Shown: positions 27,195 through 36,274 of the stretch, piece after piece
How positions within the stretch are numbered: the stretch's first letter is position 1
Layout: every line of letters begins with the position of its first letter
NCBI GenBank assembly: GCA_021787735.1
Contig: JAJYLL010000007.1
Location: 1-64,000 of the forward strand
Direction of reading: 5' to 3'
Origin: Acidobacteriota bacterium
Lineage (GTDB): Bacteria; Acidobacteriota; Terriglobia; UBA7540
Length of the DNA stretch: 64,000 bases
Program-made: the position numbers and the translations under genes
The notes under the pieces: generated by a model
Databases searched by the model: none
What the model saw: only the letters and a program-made list of their open reading frames with translations
What the model was told of the DNA's origin: nothing

Positions 27195-28812
27195 TCCGGC
27201 AGAACTCGAAATCTTCAAGAATCTTTTCCACTCGGTCGCGGAAGAGATGGGTGCCGCGCTGCGCCGCTCTGCGTTCTCGCCAAACATCAAGGAACGGCGC
27301 GATTACTCGTGCGCGGTGTTTGACGGCCGCGGGGAGGCTGTGGCCATGGGCGACCACATGCCCGTCCATCTGGGTTCGATGCCCGGGTCCGTGGCCGCGG
27401 CCATCAAAAGCCTGTCACCGGGGCCCGGCGACATCGTCGTGCTTAACGATCCTTTTGCCGGGGGTACTCATCTTCCCGACCTCACCTGCGTCATGCCGGT
27501 TTTTGCCGGGGCAAGCGAACGACAGATGAAATCCGCTCCGCTTTTCTACGTCGCCAATCGCGCTCACCACTCGGACGTAGGAGGCGCACAGCCTGGATCC
27601 ATGGGACTGAGCGAGGAGATTTTTCAGGAAGGGCTGCGCATCCCTCCGGTGCTGCTGGTTCGCGACGGACAGCCACAGAGGGACGTCATCGCGATGCTGC
27701 TTGCCAACGTGCGAACTCCAACGGAGCGCGAGGGTGACCTAACAGCCCAGATCGCAGCGTGCAAGCTGGGCGAGCAACGTCTTCAGGAAATGACGCAAAA
27801 GTATGGCGTGTGCAAGATTGATTTCTATCTCAAAGCGCTCCAACGGTATTCGGCCAGCCTGATGCGCCACGCGCTCCGCCGGATTCCCAACGGAACCTAT
27901 CGCGCGGAAGATTTTCTTGACGATGACGGATTTTCAACGCAGCCGGTGCGATTGCGAGTCGCCATCCAAATTCACGAAGGCCGCGCAACCGTGGACTTTA
28001 CGGGGTCTTCGCCTCAGTGCCGAGGCAGCATTAACGCCGTACTGGCCATTACAACTTCTGCGGTCTTCTATGTTTTCCGCTGCCTGCTGGGCGAAGACGT
28101 TCCCGCCTGCTCGGGATTGCTGGAACCCGTTGAAATCGTCGCCCCCGAGGGCACCGTCGTCAACGCGCGTCCTCCGGCCGCAGTTGCAGCCGGCAACGTG
28201 GAAACCTCACAGCGAATCGTGGACGTTCTGTTGCGGGCGTTGGCCAGGGCACTGCCCCGTCGCATCCCGGCGGCAAGTTCGGGTACGATGAACAATCTGT
28301 CGTTCGGAGGAATGGATCCGCACACAGGCAAGCCGTTTGCCTATTACGAAACCATCGCAGGCGGCATGGGCGCCCGCCCTGCGGGAGAAGGCTTGAGCGG
28401 CGTTCACACGCACATGACCAATTCGCTGAACACTCCTGTTGAAGCGCTCGAATCCCATTTCCCTGTCCGCGTTTTGCGCACCTCGCTCCGCCAGGGCTCA
28501 GGAGGCCGCGGCCAATTCCTTGGGGGCGACGGCATCATTCGCGAAATCGAGTTTCTCACTAAGGTCCGTTGCAGCATCCTGTCTGACCGGCGGCGTTTTC
28601 CGCCATATGGTCTTGCAGGAGGGCAACCGGGAAAGCCGGGAAAGAATATGCTGGTAGTGAAAGGCAAGGCGCGCAGGCTTCCTTCAAAAGTCGTCCTTAA
28701 TGTGCCTGCAGGAGGCGTTCTGAAAATCGAAACTCCAGGCGGCGGCGGATGGGGAAGAGTTCAACAGGCAAGAATCGCAAGGAATAATCGCAGAATCTTA
28801 AAGGAGAAATAA
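27184..28812 (+). CDS. hyuB: Hydantoinase/oxoprolinase family subunit B
   Basis: A 542-residue partner of HyuA. Typical features are the N-terminal RRSAFSPNIKERRDYSCAVF, VLNDPFAGGTHLPDLT, and the glycine-rich C-terminus ending in a TPGGGGWG motif. Together the subunits would hydrolyse a cyclic or linear amide with ATP. It overlaps hyuA by 11 bases and shares one base with the start codon of the next gene, an example of tight translational coupling. Confidence 0.92.
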   Translation: MRIDPAELEIFKNLFHSVAEEMGAALRRSAFSPNIKERRDYSCAVFDGRGEAVAMGDHMPVHLGSMPGSVAAAIKSLSPGPGDIVVLNDPFAGGTHLPDLTCVMPVFAGASERQMKSAPLFYVANRAHHSDVGGAQPGSMGLSEEIFQEGLRIPPVLLVRDGQPQRDVIAMLLANVRTPTEREGDLTAQIAACKLGEQRLQEMTQKYGVCKIDFYLKALQRYSASLMRHALRRIPNGTYRAEDFLDDDGFSTQPVRLRVAIQIHEGRATVDFTGSSPQCRGSINAVLAITTSAVFYVFRCLLGEDVPACSGLLEPVEIVAPEGTVVNARPPAAVAAGNVETSQRIVDVLLRALARALPRRIPAASSGTMNNLSFGGMDPHTGKPFAYYETIAGGMGARPAGEGLSGVHTHMTNSLNTPVEALESHFPVRVLRTSLRQGSGGRGQFLGGDGIIREIEFLTKVRCSILSDRRRFPPYGLAGGQPGKPGKNMLVVKGKARRLPSKVVLNVPAGGVLKIETPGGGGWGRVQQARIARNNRRILKEK

Positions 28813-29783
28813 TGGACAACGTAAATCGTAGAGACTTTATGAAATCAATTGCCGCGGCCGGGGCGCTTGCCAGTGTTCCCGCACAGGCGGCGGAGTCAAA
28901 TGACGGTGGACCCGTCTTCCTGGCGACATGGAAGCACGGGCTGCCGGCTGTCAACCGTGCGGCCGAGGTTTTCCACCAGGGTGGGAGCTTGCTGGATGCC
29001 ATCGAAAAAGGGATCAATATTCCCGAAGAAGACCCGGAGGTGACGAGCGTCGGTTACGGCGGCCTGCCCAACTCCGAAGGAACTGTCGAACTGGATGCCG
29101 GCATCATGGACGGAACCCGGCACCGCGCCGGCGCCGTCACCGGCCTCCGAGGAGTAAAGACCCCGATTTCCGTGGCGCGGCTTGTCCTTGAAAAGACCAG
29201 CCACACGACCATTGGAGGAATCGGCCTTCAGGAGTTCGCACGGAACATGGGATACCACCCTGAGCAATTGCTGACTCCTAACAGCCTGAAGAAGTGGATG
29301 GAGTGGAAAGCCGACCCTCACCACCAGACCTTCTGGCTGAGTCCTGAGAATCACGACACGATCGGCGTGGTGGCAACGGACGGCAAAGGCCACATCGTGG
29401 CTGGATGTTCAACATCCGGATTGGCATGGAAAATTCCGGGCCGGGTTGCGGACTCTCCCCTGGTGGGGTGCGGTTTTTACGCCGACGACCGCGCAGGAGG
29501 AGCTTCCGCCACGGGTGACGGCGACTTGATGACCAATTACTGCACCAGCGTCTCGATTGTTCATATGATGGGGCGCGGGGCGTCGCCGCAGGAAGCCTGT
29601 GAGGAATTGCTTCGGGATATGGTCAAGGCAATCCCCAAAAACAAAGTGGCCGCGTGTGCGGTTATCGCCATGAACACTCGCGGCGAGGTCGGCGCCGCTT
29701 CGATGAATCCTCAGTTCCACCTGCAGTACGCACTTTGGAAGTCTGGCAAGAGCCAGATGCTGGATTCCAAGGACGTTTACTGA
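28812..29783 (+). CDS. Tat-exported N4-(beta-N-acetylglucosaminyl)-L-asparaginase-like Ntn hydrolase
   Basis: A 323-residue member of the asparaginase 2/glycosylasparaginase family. The N-terminus is a twin-arginine signal (NRRDFMKSIAAAGALASVPA). The autoprocessing site is HDTIGVVA, with Thr as the nucleophile after cleavage; the SxTSGLAWKIPGRVADSPL and GCGFYADDRAGG stretches of the family follow. It would act in the periplasm on asparagine-linked amides. Its start overlaps the hyuB stop (TAATG), so it belongs to the same cassette. Confidence 0.88.
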   Translation: MDNVNRRDFMKSIAAAGALASVPAQAAESNDGGPVFLATWKHGLPAVNRAAEVFHQGGSLLDAIEKGINIPEEDPEVTSVGYGGLPNSEGTVELDAGIMDGTRHRAGAVTGLRGVKTPISVARLVLEKTSHTTIGGIGLQEFARNMGYHPEQLLTPNSLKKWMEWKADPHHQTFWLSPENHDTIGVVATDGKGHIVAGCSTSGLAWKIPGRVADSPLVGCGFYADDRAGGASATGDGDLMTNYCTSVSIVHMMGRGASPQEACEELLRDMVKAIPKNKVAACAVIAMNTRGEVGAASMNPQFHLQYALWKSGKSQMLDSKDVY

Positions 29784-29834
29784 AGGGTAGCATCTGGAAA
29801 CTGCCGAACATAAGAAGCCACGATCGCAGCAGGC

Positions 29835-32800
29835 TTAACCTGCGCTCGTGCCTTCCGCACGAGGGGCCATACCACCAGCAACCAGCATCCAGGCCAGAAC
29901 CAGCAGGCTAAGTATCAACAGCGAAACCCCATTCCATCGGAAGAACGTCGAAGGTTGCGATAATAGTTGGACCAGCGGCGAGGCAACCTGAAGGCAGAAT
30001 ATCGCTGCCACGTAGGCGAGAATATTTGATCGGAAGAACCAGGCGATGACCACCACGGCTGCAGCCAGCGGCAATAATCCCATGACCCATCCGGCCGCAT
30101 ATTCACGAACCGAGTGCGCACCCGCCGGACCCAGGCCCACAACGGCCAGCAAGGCAATCGGCCAGATCCACCATGCCCGGCGCGACCAGCCTGACCGTAC
30201 CAGGTAGATCAGGATTCCAAGAAGAGAAGCGTAAACAACTGTAAAAATGAGGGCGTGCAGCAGCACCGCTATCCCCGGCCATGAAGTATCCATCAGGCTT
30301 GGGAAGATCTCAAATGAGACGGGTGCAAATGCCTGGAAGCGGTCGGAAATGGCCGCGTTCACTTGCGAAGTCCCCGCTGCGGCCGCAACGCCGAGAATCA
30401 AAGCGATTAGTGCGTCCCGCCGCCACGTTCGCCTCGCCGCCCCCTTGAAGATCATCCAGGCATCCTGGTACAGGCTGGTCACCAGTGCCACGACAAGCCA
30501 CCCGATAAGTCCCATCAACAAGGGAGACACCGCCAGACTGACGCCCAGCATAATCCAGAAATTACTGAGTGAGATTGAAGTGGGGTATCGCTTATAGAGG
30601 AGAGGGATAGAAGTTAACTCCATCAAAAGCATCAACACCGCCAGCGCAACGCCCACCCACAGAGAGCGCAGCCACAGGATTTTACCGGCGCGCACCTGGT
30701 TAACAAACAGCATAATCGCGAGTGCGGTTAAGCCAATCAGAAGGAGGCTCTCCAGGCCGCGCAGGATCGAGTTTCCGAGGTGCGAAGCTTCGCGCTGGCG
30801 GGTCCACGTCTCAGGCAGCTTGAAGTACCTTGAAGTGCCCACCACCTTATCACCGGCAATGTCCACCGAAACGCGGAAATGCGCGTCTCCCACGTTAAGC
30901 GGATCGCCCGGCTTCACTTGCCAGGTAAGCGTGTAGTCTTCTCGCGCTTTCCGCTTTCTCGCCTCGGAATTCTGAAGTTCAAAGTCCGCAAGCTGATAAT
31001 CTTTGCGCTGTAGAAAGTCCTCCGCCAGCGAACGGGCGGCATCGGCAGAAAGTGTTGCTCCCGGCGCGTTCTCATCAAGGATGTGCCGGTCGCCGAATAC
31101 CTGGTTGTCGATGGGGTCAACAAACACGCGGTATTCCTCTCTCTGCAACGGCCTGAAAAAGCGCACTTCCCACAATTCCAGGTGCGTGGCCCGCCTGTAA
31201 AGCTGCTCAGAATCTCTGATGGAAAGATGCTCCAGCATATATCTCAGCGTCAGAGGATCCACATTTTCATCCAGCCATGCGGCACGGTGGTACTCCTGTA
31301 CCTTCACGCCCTTCCCTTCCAGATAGGCCACTGCTGCGCTCTCCGCTTCAGACCGGGCGAAATGAATCTTGATGTCCCGGCCAAAGCGATAGGCAGGAAT
31401 AAAGGCCAACCCGGCAAGGGCTAATATCAAGACTCCCGCCACCATTACCCGACGTCTTTGCAGGGCCTGGTAGATCAAGGGTGATTCAGCTTCCGCACCG
31501 CCTTCCGCTTTGGGCGCACGTCTGATTCCGACGCTTTCGTTCGTTATCTCGGATTCGTCAGAAAAAGTGCCGCTCTTCAGGTAGGCAATCAAGGCCACGA
31601 TCAGCGGAATCAGCATGATGCCGGCGGTCAATCCGCCGGAGATCTTTAAATACTCATTTGAAGAACGCAGCAGAAGAAAGGCGGTGTATAGCGCGTCCAC
31701 TGAGTAATGCCAGATCAGCGTGGCAAAAATACCAAACCGGAGCATGATGAGGCCCACGATGATCCCGCCAACGCCAACTTCAATTCCGCGAATAAAAAAT
31801 GGCTGGTTCGGGTAGGCGGAATGGAGAAACCCCCAGATAAATGCGGCCAGGATCACTCCCGCTGCTCGAGAGCGAAAGATCTTTTCAAGGTAAGGAACGC
31901 CGAATGCTCTGAACTGCAATTCCTCAGAAACGGCAGGGAAAAAGCCCATCAGGAGTACCGCGATCCAGGGAATGCGTGTGTTCAGCAGATTCGAAAACGG
32001 AATGTCGGCCGGCGCCCAGGCCCCCAGCTTATCAGCGGCCAGATAAAAAACCGTCTGATAGGCAAAAAAGAAAAACGTCATGGCAATGCCCACGACATTG
32101 GCGATAAAGAAGGCCCGTGACCGCAAGCCGCGCCAGCTCAGAGTTCGGCGCAACGAAGCCAGCCGCGGAAGGCCCTCACGATAGACAGGCTCCGCGCAGG
32201 CAACGATCAGAAATATGAAAGCGCCGTACATAAGCGCGACCAGAGTCGCGTTACGGAAGTACCCTGCGATAAAACTCGAATAGGAATCGGTTGTGGAGTA
32301 TCCAAACTGGCTGAGAGAGAATGAGTTCAGTTGTTCCAGGAAGGAAAGGACGGTCGCAACAACTCCAAATGCCGCCGCCATCCGGAGCGGCACGTCATGG
32401 TCGCGCAGCCTCTTCACCAGAATGATCAGCATCGCGAGGCTGAGCAGCACAAAGAAAACCTCATCCACCAGTTGCGCGGAGTTGTTGCGGGAGCGGAGGC
32501 TCTGGTAATCCCTGATCCACTGGTCGGGAATCTTGACATACTCGCCATAACCTGCAACCTGGTCGCCATCGACATCCACTTCGACACGATAGCTTCCGTC
32601 GCCCAGGTTTACGCTCTTCTCCTTCCAGGTAAAGCTGTAGTCCCTCCTTGCCGGCCGCTTTTGAGATTCGGAATCAAGGAACTCGAGACCGGAAAGGTCC
32701 CTGTGCATCGTGGTCTGAAGAAACTGCTCGGCTATTTGTCGCGCCTGTTCCGGACTCAAGGAAGCGCCCGGCGCCGCATCCGGAATTTCGTGGTCAAAGC

Positions 32801-33188
32801 CCACCACCTGACCTTGCGTGTCAACGTCCACCCGAAATTCTTCCTTCTGTTGGGGCCTGAACCAGCGGTGCGACCAGCGCCACAGGTGGATAGGACCACT
32901 GGTCAACTTGTCCATCGCGGCCAGCCCCTGGGTGCGCTCGAGATAGGTCTTGGCCTCGTCGTCGTAAGAGAAAATAGCGACGTGGCGGTATGCCGCAATG
33001 TTAAAGCCACGGGCGGAAAGAAACTTTTCCGCAATGGGAAGCGAATCGGCGCGATTGACTCGCAAGGTGAGCGAGGCTTCCGGGAACGCCCTGGAAAAAT
33101 ATTTAACGCCGATCACCAGCGATACGGCAGCCACTGCTATGGCAATGACAATGACTTTGTGTTCGCGAGCTCCAAGTTTCACAGGCAT
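29835..33188 (-). CDS. Very large multi-pass membrane protein with CPBP protease domain and duplicated extracytoplasmic module
   Basis: An 1117-residue membrane protein. After an N-terminal helix comes an extracytoplasmic module (about 30-225), then a polytopic part with CPBP intramembrane metalloprotease motifs: SEELQFR (about 418-424), GFLHS (about 450) and a later His in IWHYSVDAL. Another single helix (about 590) leads to a second copy of the module (about 610-800), followed by more helices to the C-terminus. Both modules share EEYRV/EEFRV, PGA(S/T)LS and a REDYTLTW-like strand. ATG 33188 has AGAGG before it. The substrate is unknown. Confidence 0.8.
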   Translation of the reverse strand: MPVKLGAREHKVIVIAIAVAAVSLVIGVKYFSRAFPEASLTLRVNRADSLPIAEKFLSARGFNIAAYRHVAIFSYDDEAKTYLERTQGLAAMDKLTSGPIHLWRWSHRWFRPQQKEEFRVDVDTQGQVVGFDHEIPDAAPGASLSPEQARQIAEQFLQTTMHRDLSGLEFLDSESQKRPARRDYSFTWKEKSVNLGDGSYRVEVDVDGDQVAGYGEYVKIPDQWIRDYQSLRSRNNSAQLVDEVFFVLLSLAMLIILVKRLRDHDVPLRMAAAFGVVATVLSFLEQLNSFSLSQFGYSTTDSYSSFIAGYFRNATLVALMYGAFIFLIVACAEPVYREGLPRLASLRRTLSWRGLRSRAFFIANVVGIAMTFFFFAYQTVFYLAADKLGAWAPADIPFSNLLNTRIPWIAVLLMGFFPAVSEELQFRAFGVPYLEKIFRSRAAGVILAAFIWGFLHSAYPNQPFFIRGIEVGVGGIIVGLIMLRFGIFATLIWHYSVDALYTAFLLLRSSNEYLKISGGLTAGIMLIPLIVALIAYLKSGTFSDESEITNESVGIRRAPKAEGGAEAESPLIYQALQRRRVMVAGVLILALAGLAFIPAYRFGRDIKIHFARSEAESAAVAYLEGKGVKVQEYHRAAWLDENVDPLTLRYMLEHLSIRDSEQLYRRATHLELWEVRFFRPLQREEYRVFVDPIDNQVFGDRHILDENAPGATLSADAARSLAEDFLQRKDYQLADFELQNSEARKRKAREDYTLTWQVKPGDPLNVGDAHFRVSVDIAGDKVVGTSRYFKLPETWTRQREASHLGNSILRGLESLLLIGLTALAIMLFVNQVRAGKILWLRSLWVGVALAVLMLLMELTSIPLLYKRYPTSISLSNFWIMLGVSLAVSPLLMGLIGWLVVALVTSLYQDAWMIFKGAARRTWRRDALIALILGVAAAAGTSQVNAAISDRFQAFAPVSFEIFPSLMDTSWPGIAVLLHALIFTVVYASLLGILIYLVRSGWSRRAWWIWPIALLAVVGLGPAGAHSVREYAAGWVMGLLPLAAAVVVIAWFFRSNILAYVAAIFCLQVASPLVQLLSQPSTFFRWNGVSLLILSLLVLAWMLVAGGMAPRAEGTSAG

Positions 33189-33330
33189 AGGGACCTCTGA
33201 AAGGGGCGGATGCATTCAAACTGTCACGAGGATTATACCAGTCACCCCGCCGGTCAATGCGAGGAATCGGGGGCAAGACAAAAAAATGCTGCGGTAGCCT
33301 TCGACAAGGGTTTCTGCCGCCGAAAAGCCC

Positions 33331-33774
33331 TTACTTCAGATGCTTAACCATCACCCAGGCCGCCTGTCCGTTGCTGTAATATCCCTCCACTTTATCCACC
33401 TTCTTGTAACCTCTCGCTTCATAAAAAGCCTGCGCCACCAGGTTATCTTCTGCCGTCTCAAGATAGATAAGCCGCAGCCCGGCGTTGCGCGCCCAGTTTT
33501 CGGCAACATCCATCAACTCCGTGCCAACTCCGCGGCGCCGAAAACCCTCCAAGACATCGATGGTTGTAATGTGCCCTATACGGGGAGGTTCGCGGTCCGC
33601 AATCAGAAAACCAGCAATCGAGCCCTCGTGCTCAGCCACCCAGGTCCTTGAAGAACGGTGAGCTATGAACGCGGCCAGAACATCCTGTGGGTAGGAAACA
33701 CCGGGGGGAAAACACTTCTGGTCAATTTCGGAAAGTGTGGGCAGATCAGCCGGTCCGAAGGTGCGAATACGCAT
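33331..33774 (-). CDS. GNAT N-acetyltransferase, RimI-like
   Basis: A 147-residue GNAT-fold protein. Acetyl-CoA-binding motif A reads RRRGVGTELMDVAENWA, and the C-terminal motif B includes YLETAEDNLVAQAFYEARGY, both as in RimI-type N-alpha-acetyltransferases. The start at 33774 (MRIRTFGPADL) gives a normal domain. An upstream in-frame start at 33858 would add 28 residues with no support. The substrate is not known; it is not next to tsaB or ribosomal genes that would back a RimI role. Confidence 0.82.
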   Translation of the reverse strand: MRIRTFGPADLPTLSEIDQKCFPPGVSYPQDVLAAFIAHRSSRTWVAEHEGSIAGFLIADREPPRIGHITTIDVLEGFRRRGVGTELMDVAENWARNAGLRLIYLETAEDNLVAQAFYEARGYKKVDKVEGYYSNGQAAWVMVKHLK

Positions 33775-33920
33775 AAGCGCAAGGAAAGGACTCAAGATGA
33801 AAAGGCGATCGGAGAAATTCCGTTCGACGCATGAAGATCGGGCCGCCGCACGATGCATCCGCCAGCTTCAGCGCCGTCACTTGCCGCCGGCATTGGGTCA
33901 CCTCTGCAAGAGAGGCTCGT

Positions 33921-35051
33921 TCAGCTCGCAATTTCGAGCAGCCGCTCGATATCATCTCTGTCGTTGTAAAGATAAGGCGAAATCCGAATCCAGTGATGGC
34001 GCAGGCTGGCCTCAACTTGACCGGCTTTCAGCTTCTGAAAAAGGCTCTCTGTCGCGTCGGTGGAATCACACTGGAAACTCAAAATGGGAGAAGGATGCAG
34101 GGACCGGTCATCTTCTGCAAGACGGTAGCCCCGCGATTTCAAGCCTTCGTCAGCTACATCAAGGAGACTGCTGCAATGCCGGCGCACGGCGTCCACTCCC
34201 GCGCCTCTCACAAATTCGAGCGAAGCCTCAAGCGCGGACAAGTTCAAGAAGTTGCCGGTCTCGGGAACATCAAAAATCCGGGCAGCGGCAGGCAGCTTGA
34301 AATCATCCACCGGAAGCGCATCAAACTCCTCCGCACCGTCCACTGAAAGCCAGTTGACGACCTTCAGATCCAAGCGGTTCAATAATTCGTCTCGGACATA
34401 TACAAAACCCGTCCCATAGGGCCCCAGAAGCCACTTGTAGGCGGCCACAGCCATTACATCAACCGGTAGCTCGTGGACATTCAGTTCCAGCGCACCCACA
34501 CCCTGGGTGCCGTCTACGACAAACAAGGCCCCCCGCTCGCGGGCCAGCGCGCCCATCTCCGCAAGATTGATCCGCCTTCCGTTTGAATAATTCACCCAAT
34601 CAAGCGCCAGGATTTTCGTATCAGACGTAAAGGCACGTACGACATCATCCAACCTGAGGGGCCTCTCGTCGCTCCTCAGAATCCGCACACTTACACCCTT
34701 TCGCCGCATGTGCAGCCAGGTGAAAAGGTTTGAGGGGAAATTGCTGGCGGCAACAATCACTTCGCCCCCGGGGCCAAGGTTCAATCCTGAAGCCACGACG
34801 CCAATGCCCTGGGTCGCGCCGCTTGTCAGACCAATTTCGTTATCGTCGCTGCCAATGATCGCAGCAAGGTGGTGGCGAACGCGATGCGGCAGGTCGAAGT
34901 ACTCGGCCTCATCCATACGCTCCGGGTGGCATTTCAATTCGATCGCTTGATGGGCGCGTGCGACGGCCGTGAGAGGAAACACTCCCTGGTAGGCACAATT
35001 CAGATAAGTTGTGTCGCCAAAGTCCGGAAAGTGCGTGCGGTAATCAATCAT
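33921..35051 (-). CDS. Class V aminotransferase (cysteine desulfurase/isopenicillin-N epimerase-like)
   Basis: A 376-residue PLP fold-type I enzyme. The Schiff-base Lys is in VMAVAAYKWLLGPYGTGF, and the PLP-phosphate segment LTSGATQGIGVVASGL and VDGTQGVGALELN match class V enzymes. No Cys loop typical of NifS/IscS is apparent near the expected place, so it is more likely a lyase, epimerase or kynureninase-like member than a bona fide desulfurase. A selenocysteine-lyase-like assignment is possible for this family but not shown. Confidence 0.8.
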   Translation of the reverse strand: MIDYRTHFPDFGDTTYLNCAYQGVFPLTAVARAHQAIELKCHPERMDEAEYFDLPHRVRHHLAAIIGSDDNEIGLTSGATQGIGVVASGLNLGPGGEVIVAASNFPSNLFTWLHMRRKGVSVRILRSDERPLRLDDVVRAFTSDTKILALDWVNYSNGRRINLAEMGALARERGALFVVDGTQGVGALELNVHELPVDVMAVAAYKWLLGPYGTGFVYVRDELLNRLDLKVVNWLSVDGAEEFDALPVDDFKLPAAARIFDVPETGNFLNLSALEASLEFVRGAGVDAVRRHCSSLLDVADEGLKSRGYRLAEDDRSLHPSPILSFQCDSTDATESLFQKLKAGQVEASLRHHWIRISPYLYNDRDDIERLLEIAS

Positions 35052-35124
35052 TGGACAATCTGCCACCCACAACAAGATAAACTCAATGGCGAGGATTGTC
35101 CATCTGCCGACAGGTCAAAGTCCT

Positions 35125-35595
35125 TCATCTTCCGGCTCGAAGGATGCTCGCGTTCAGGTGGGCCGTTATTTCCGACGCTGCCTGTCCCACCGCCTTCGAA
35201 AGGTCTTTCGGATCAGAAGGAACGTGAATGACGTCCTGCCAAATGGCCTGGCCAGTGATGCGATCACTGATGTAAACCTCGGCATCCAGCCGCTTCAGAC
35301 GACGCAAGTCAAAACAAGTTCCGCGGACAATTGCATCAGCGTCATCTTTGTTTTTCACTACCTTCAGCCCTGAGACGTGGGCCAGACGATCAGCAAGTTT
35401 CTCATCCAGATTGTGATCGATCCGCGCAATGTAAACTCTGCGCATTCTTACCAGCATATGTCGGTTGGCAGTCCGAAAAGTCGATGGACCTTCTAGCGAG
35501 GGCCCCGACGAACCGAGCGTCGGCGCTTGTTGGGCGGGAAGCATTTGGATCGAGATAAGGCAAATTGCCAGGGCCCCAAATAGATGCCTCATCAC
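35125..35595 (-). CDS. Exported hypothetical protein
   Basis: A 156-residue protein with an N-terminal signal peptide (LFGALAICLISIQMLPAQQ) and a mature domain containing RRVYIARIDHNLDEKLADRLAHV and DADAIVRGTCFD. The alternation, with a D-A-D-A-I-V-x-G stretch, recalls small periplasmic proteins that measure copy-like alpha/beta folds (TolB N-domain or CsgG-like), but I cannot name a family. The second Met (35592) could be the real start. It lies between an aminotransferase and another small exported protein. Confidence 0.6.
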   Translation of the reverse strand: MMRHLFGALAICLISIQMLPAQQAPTLGSSGPSLEGPSTFRTANRHMLVRMRRVYIARIDHNLDEKLADRLAHVSGLKVVKNKDDADAIVRGTCFDLRRLKRLDAEVYISDRITGQAIWQDVIHVPSDPKDLSKAVGQAASEITAHLNASILRAGR

Positions 35596-35770
35596 AAGCC
35601 TCCGTTGATGGTATCGACTTTTAGTTTAACAGAAAGAGTTTGAGCAGGCGCATCTGCGTATAGAAAGGCCTTCGGGGCACAATCCACTGAGATGAGGGGG
35701 CTGGCATGAAGATAGATTCTCGCCGCCCCAAGGCAGGTACTTACCAAGTGCCAGTTTCGCCGCAAGAAAC

Positions 35771-36094
35771 CTATTGCGAACCAAGTTCTTTCAATTCAAG
35801 GTCCAGGAGCTTCTGCCGGTCCTTGAGGGTCTGGCGCTCGTCCTTTTGCTTCTGGCAGAGCGTTCGCTGCTCCTGCTTCAACTCATGCTTTAGCTGCGTA
35901 CGCATAGCTTTAGGTAAACTTGAATTTTTCAGCGATTCTTTGGCGAGTTTCTGTTTCAGTTTTAAGGCCTGCAGTTCCTGTTTCTGCCGTGCCTCCAACA
36001 GGGTCTTTTCCGACAGCCATTGCTGGCCTGCAAAGGCCGGACCGGCAAGAAAACCAACAACCAGAATCAATATGCATGCTCTCTGCATCATTAC
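35771..36094 (-). CDS. Exported coiled-coil hypothetical protein
   Basis: A 107-residue protein. A signal peptide (about 1-22, ending AFA) is followed by a Lys-, Gln- and Glu-rich helical part with heptad-like spacing and QKQELQALKLKQKL and KHELKQEQRTL segments, predicting a periplasmic coiled coil. The start at 36094 or one codon later gives the signal peptide. The frame extends upstream to 36169, but those residues look untranslated. No family is recognised. Confidence 0.6.
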   Translation of the reverse strand, partial: VMMQRACILILVVGFLAGPAFAGQQWLSEKTLLEARQKQELQALKLKQKLAKESLKNSSLPKAMRTQLKHELKQEQRTLCQKQKDERQTLKDRQKLLDLELKELGSQ

Positions 36095-36274
36095 GTCACC
36101 ACAGCCGAACAGGAACCGCGGGAAACGGCCCACCAATGCACGGCGGTGGCCGCAGTATTCCCTGCCCATCTTTATCGGCTATTTCGCAAAGAGGATGAGT
36201 TGCTGAAGTGGTCTCGATATGTTTGGCAAATACCCCAAGGGTCTCGGTGACGGAGAAGAAACGCCTCTGTCCCC

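Noticed and set aside
32331..33200. 289-residue plus-strand frame
   Set aside because: It is antisense to the CPBP gene and shows no domain or start signal.
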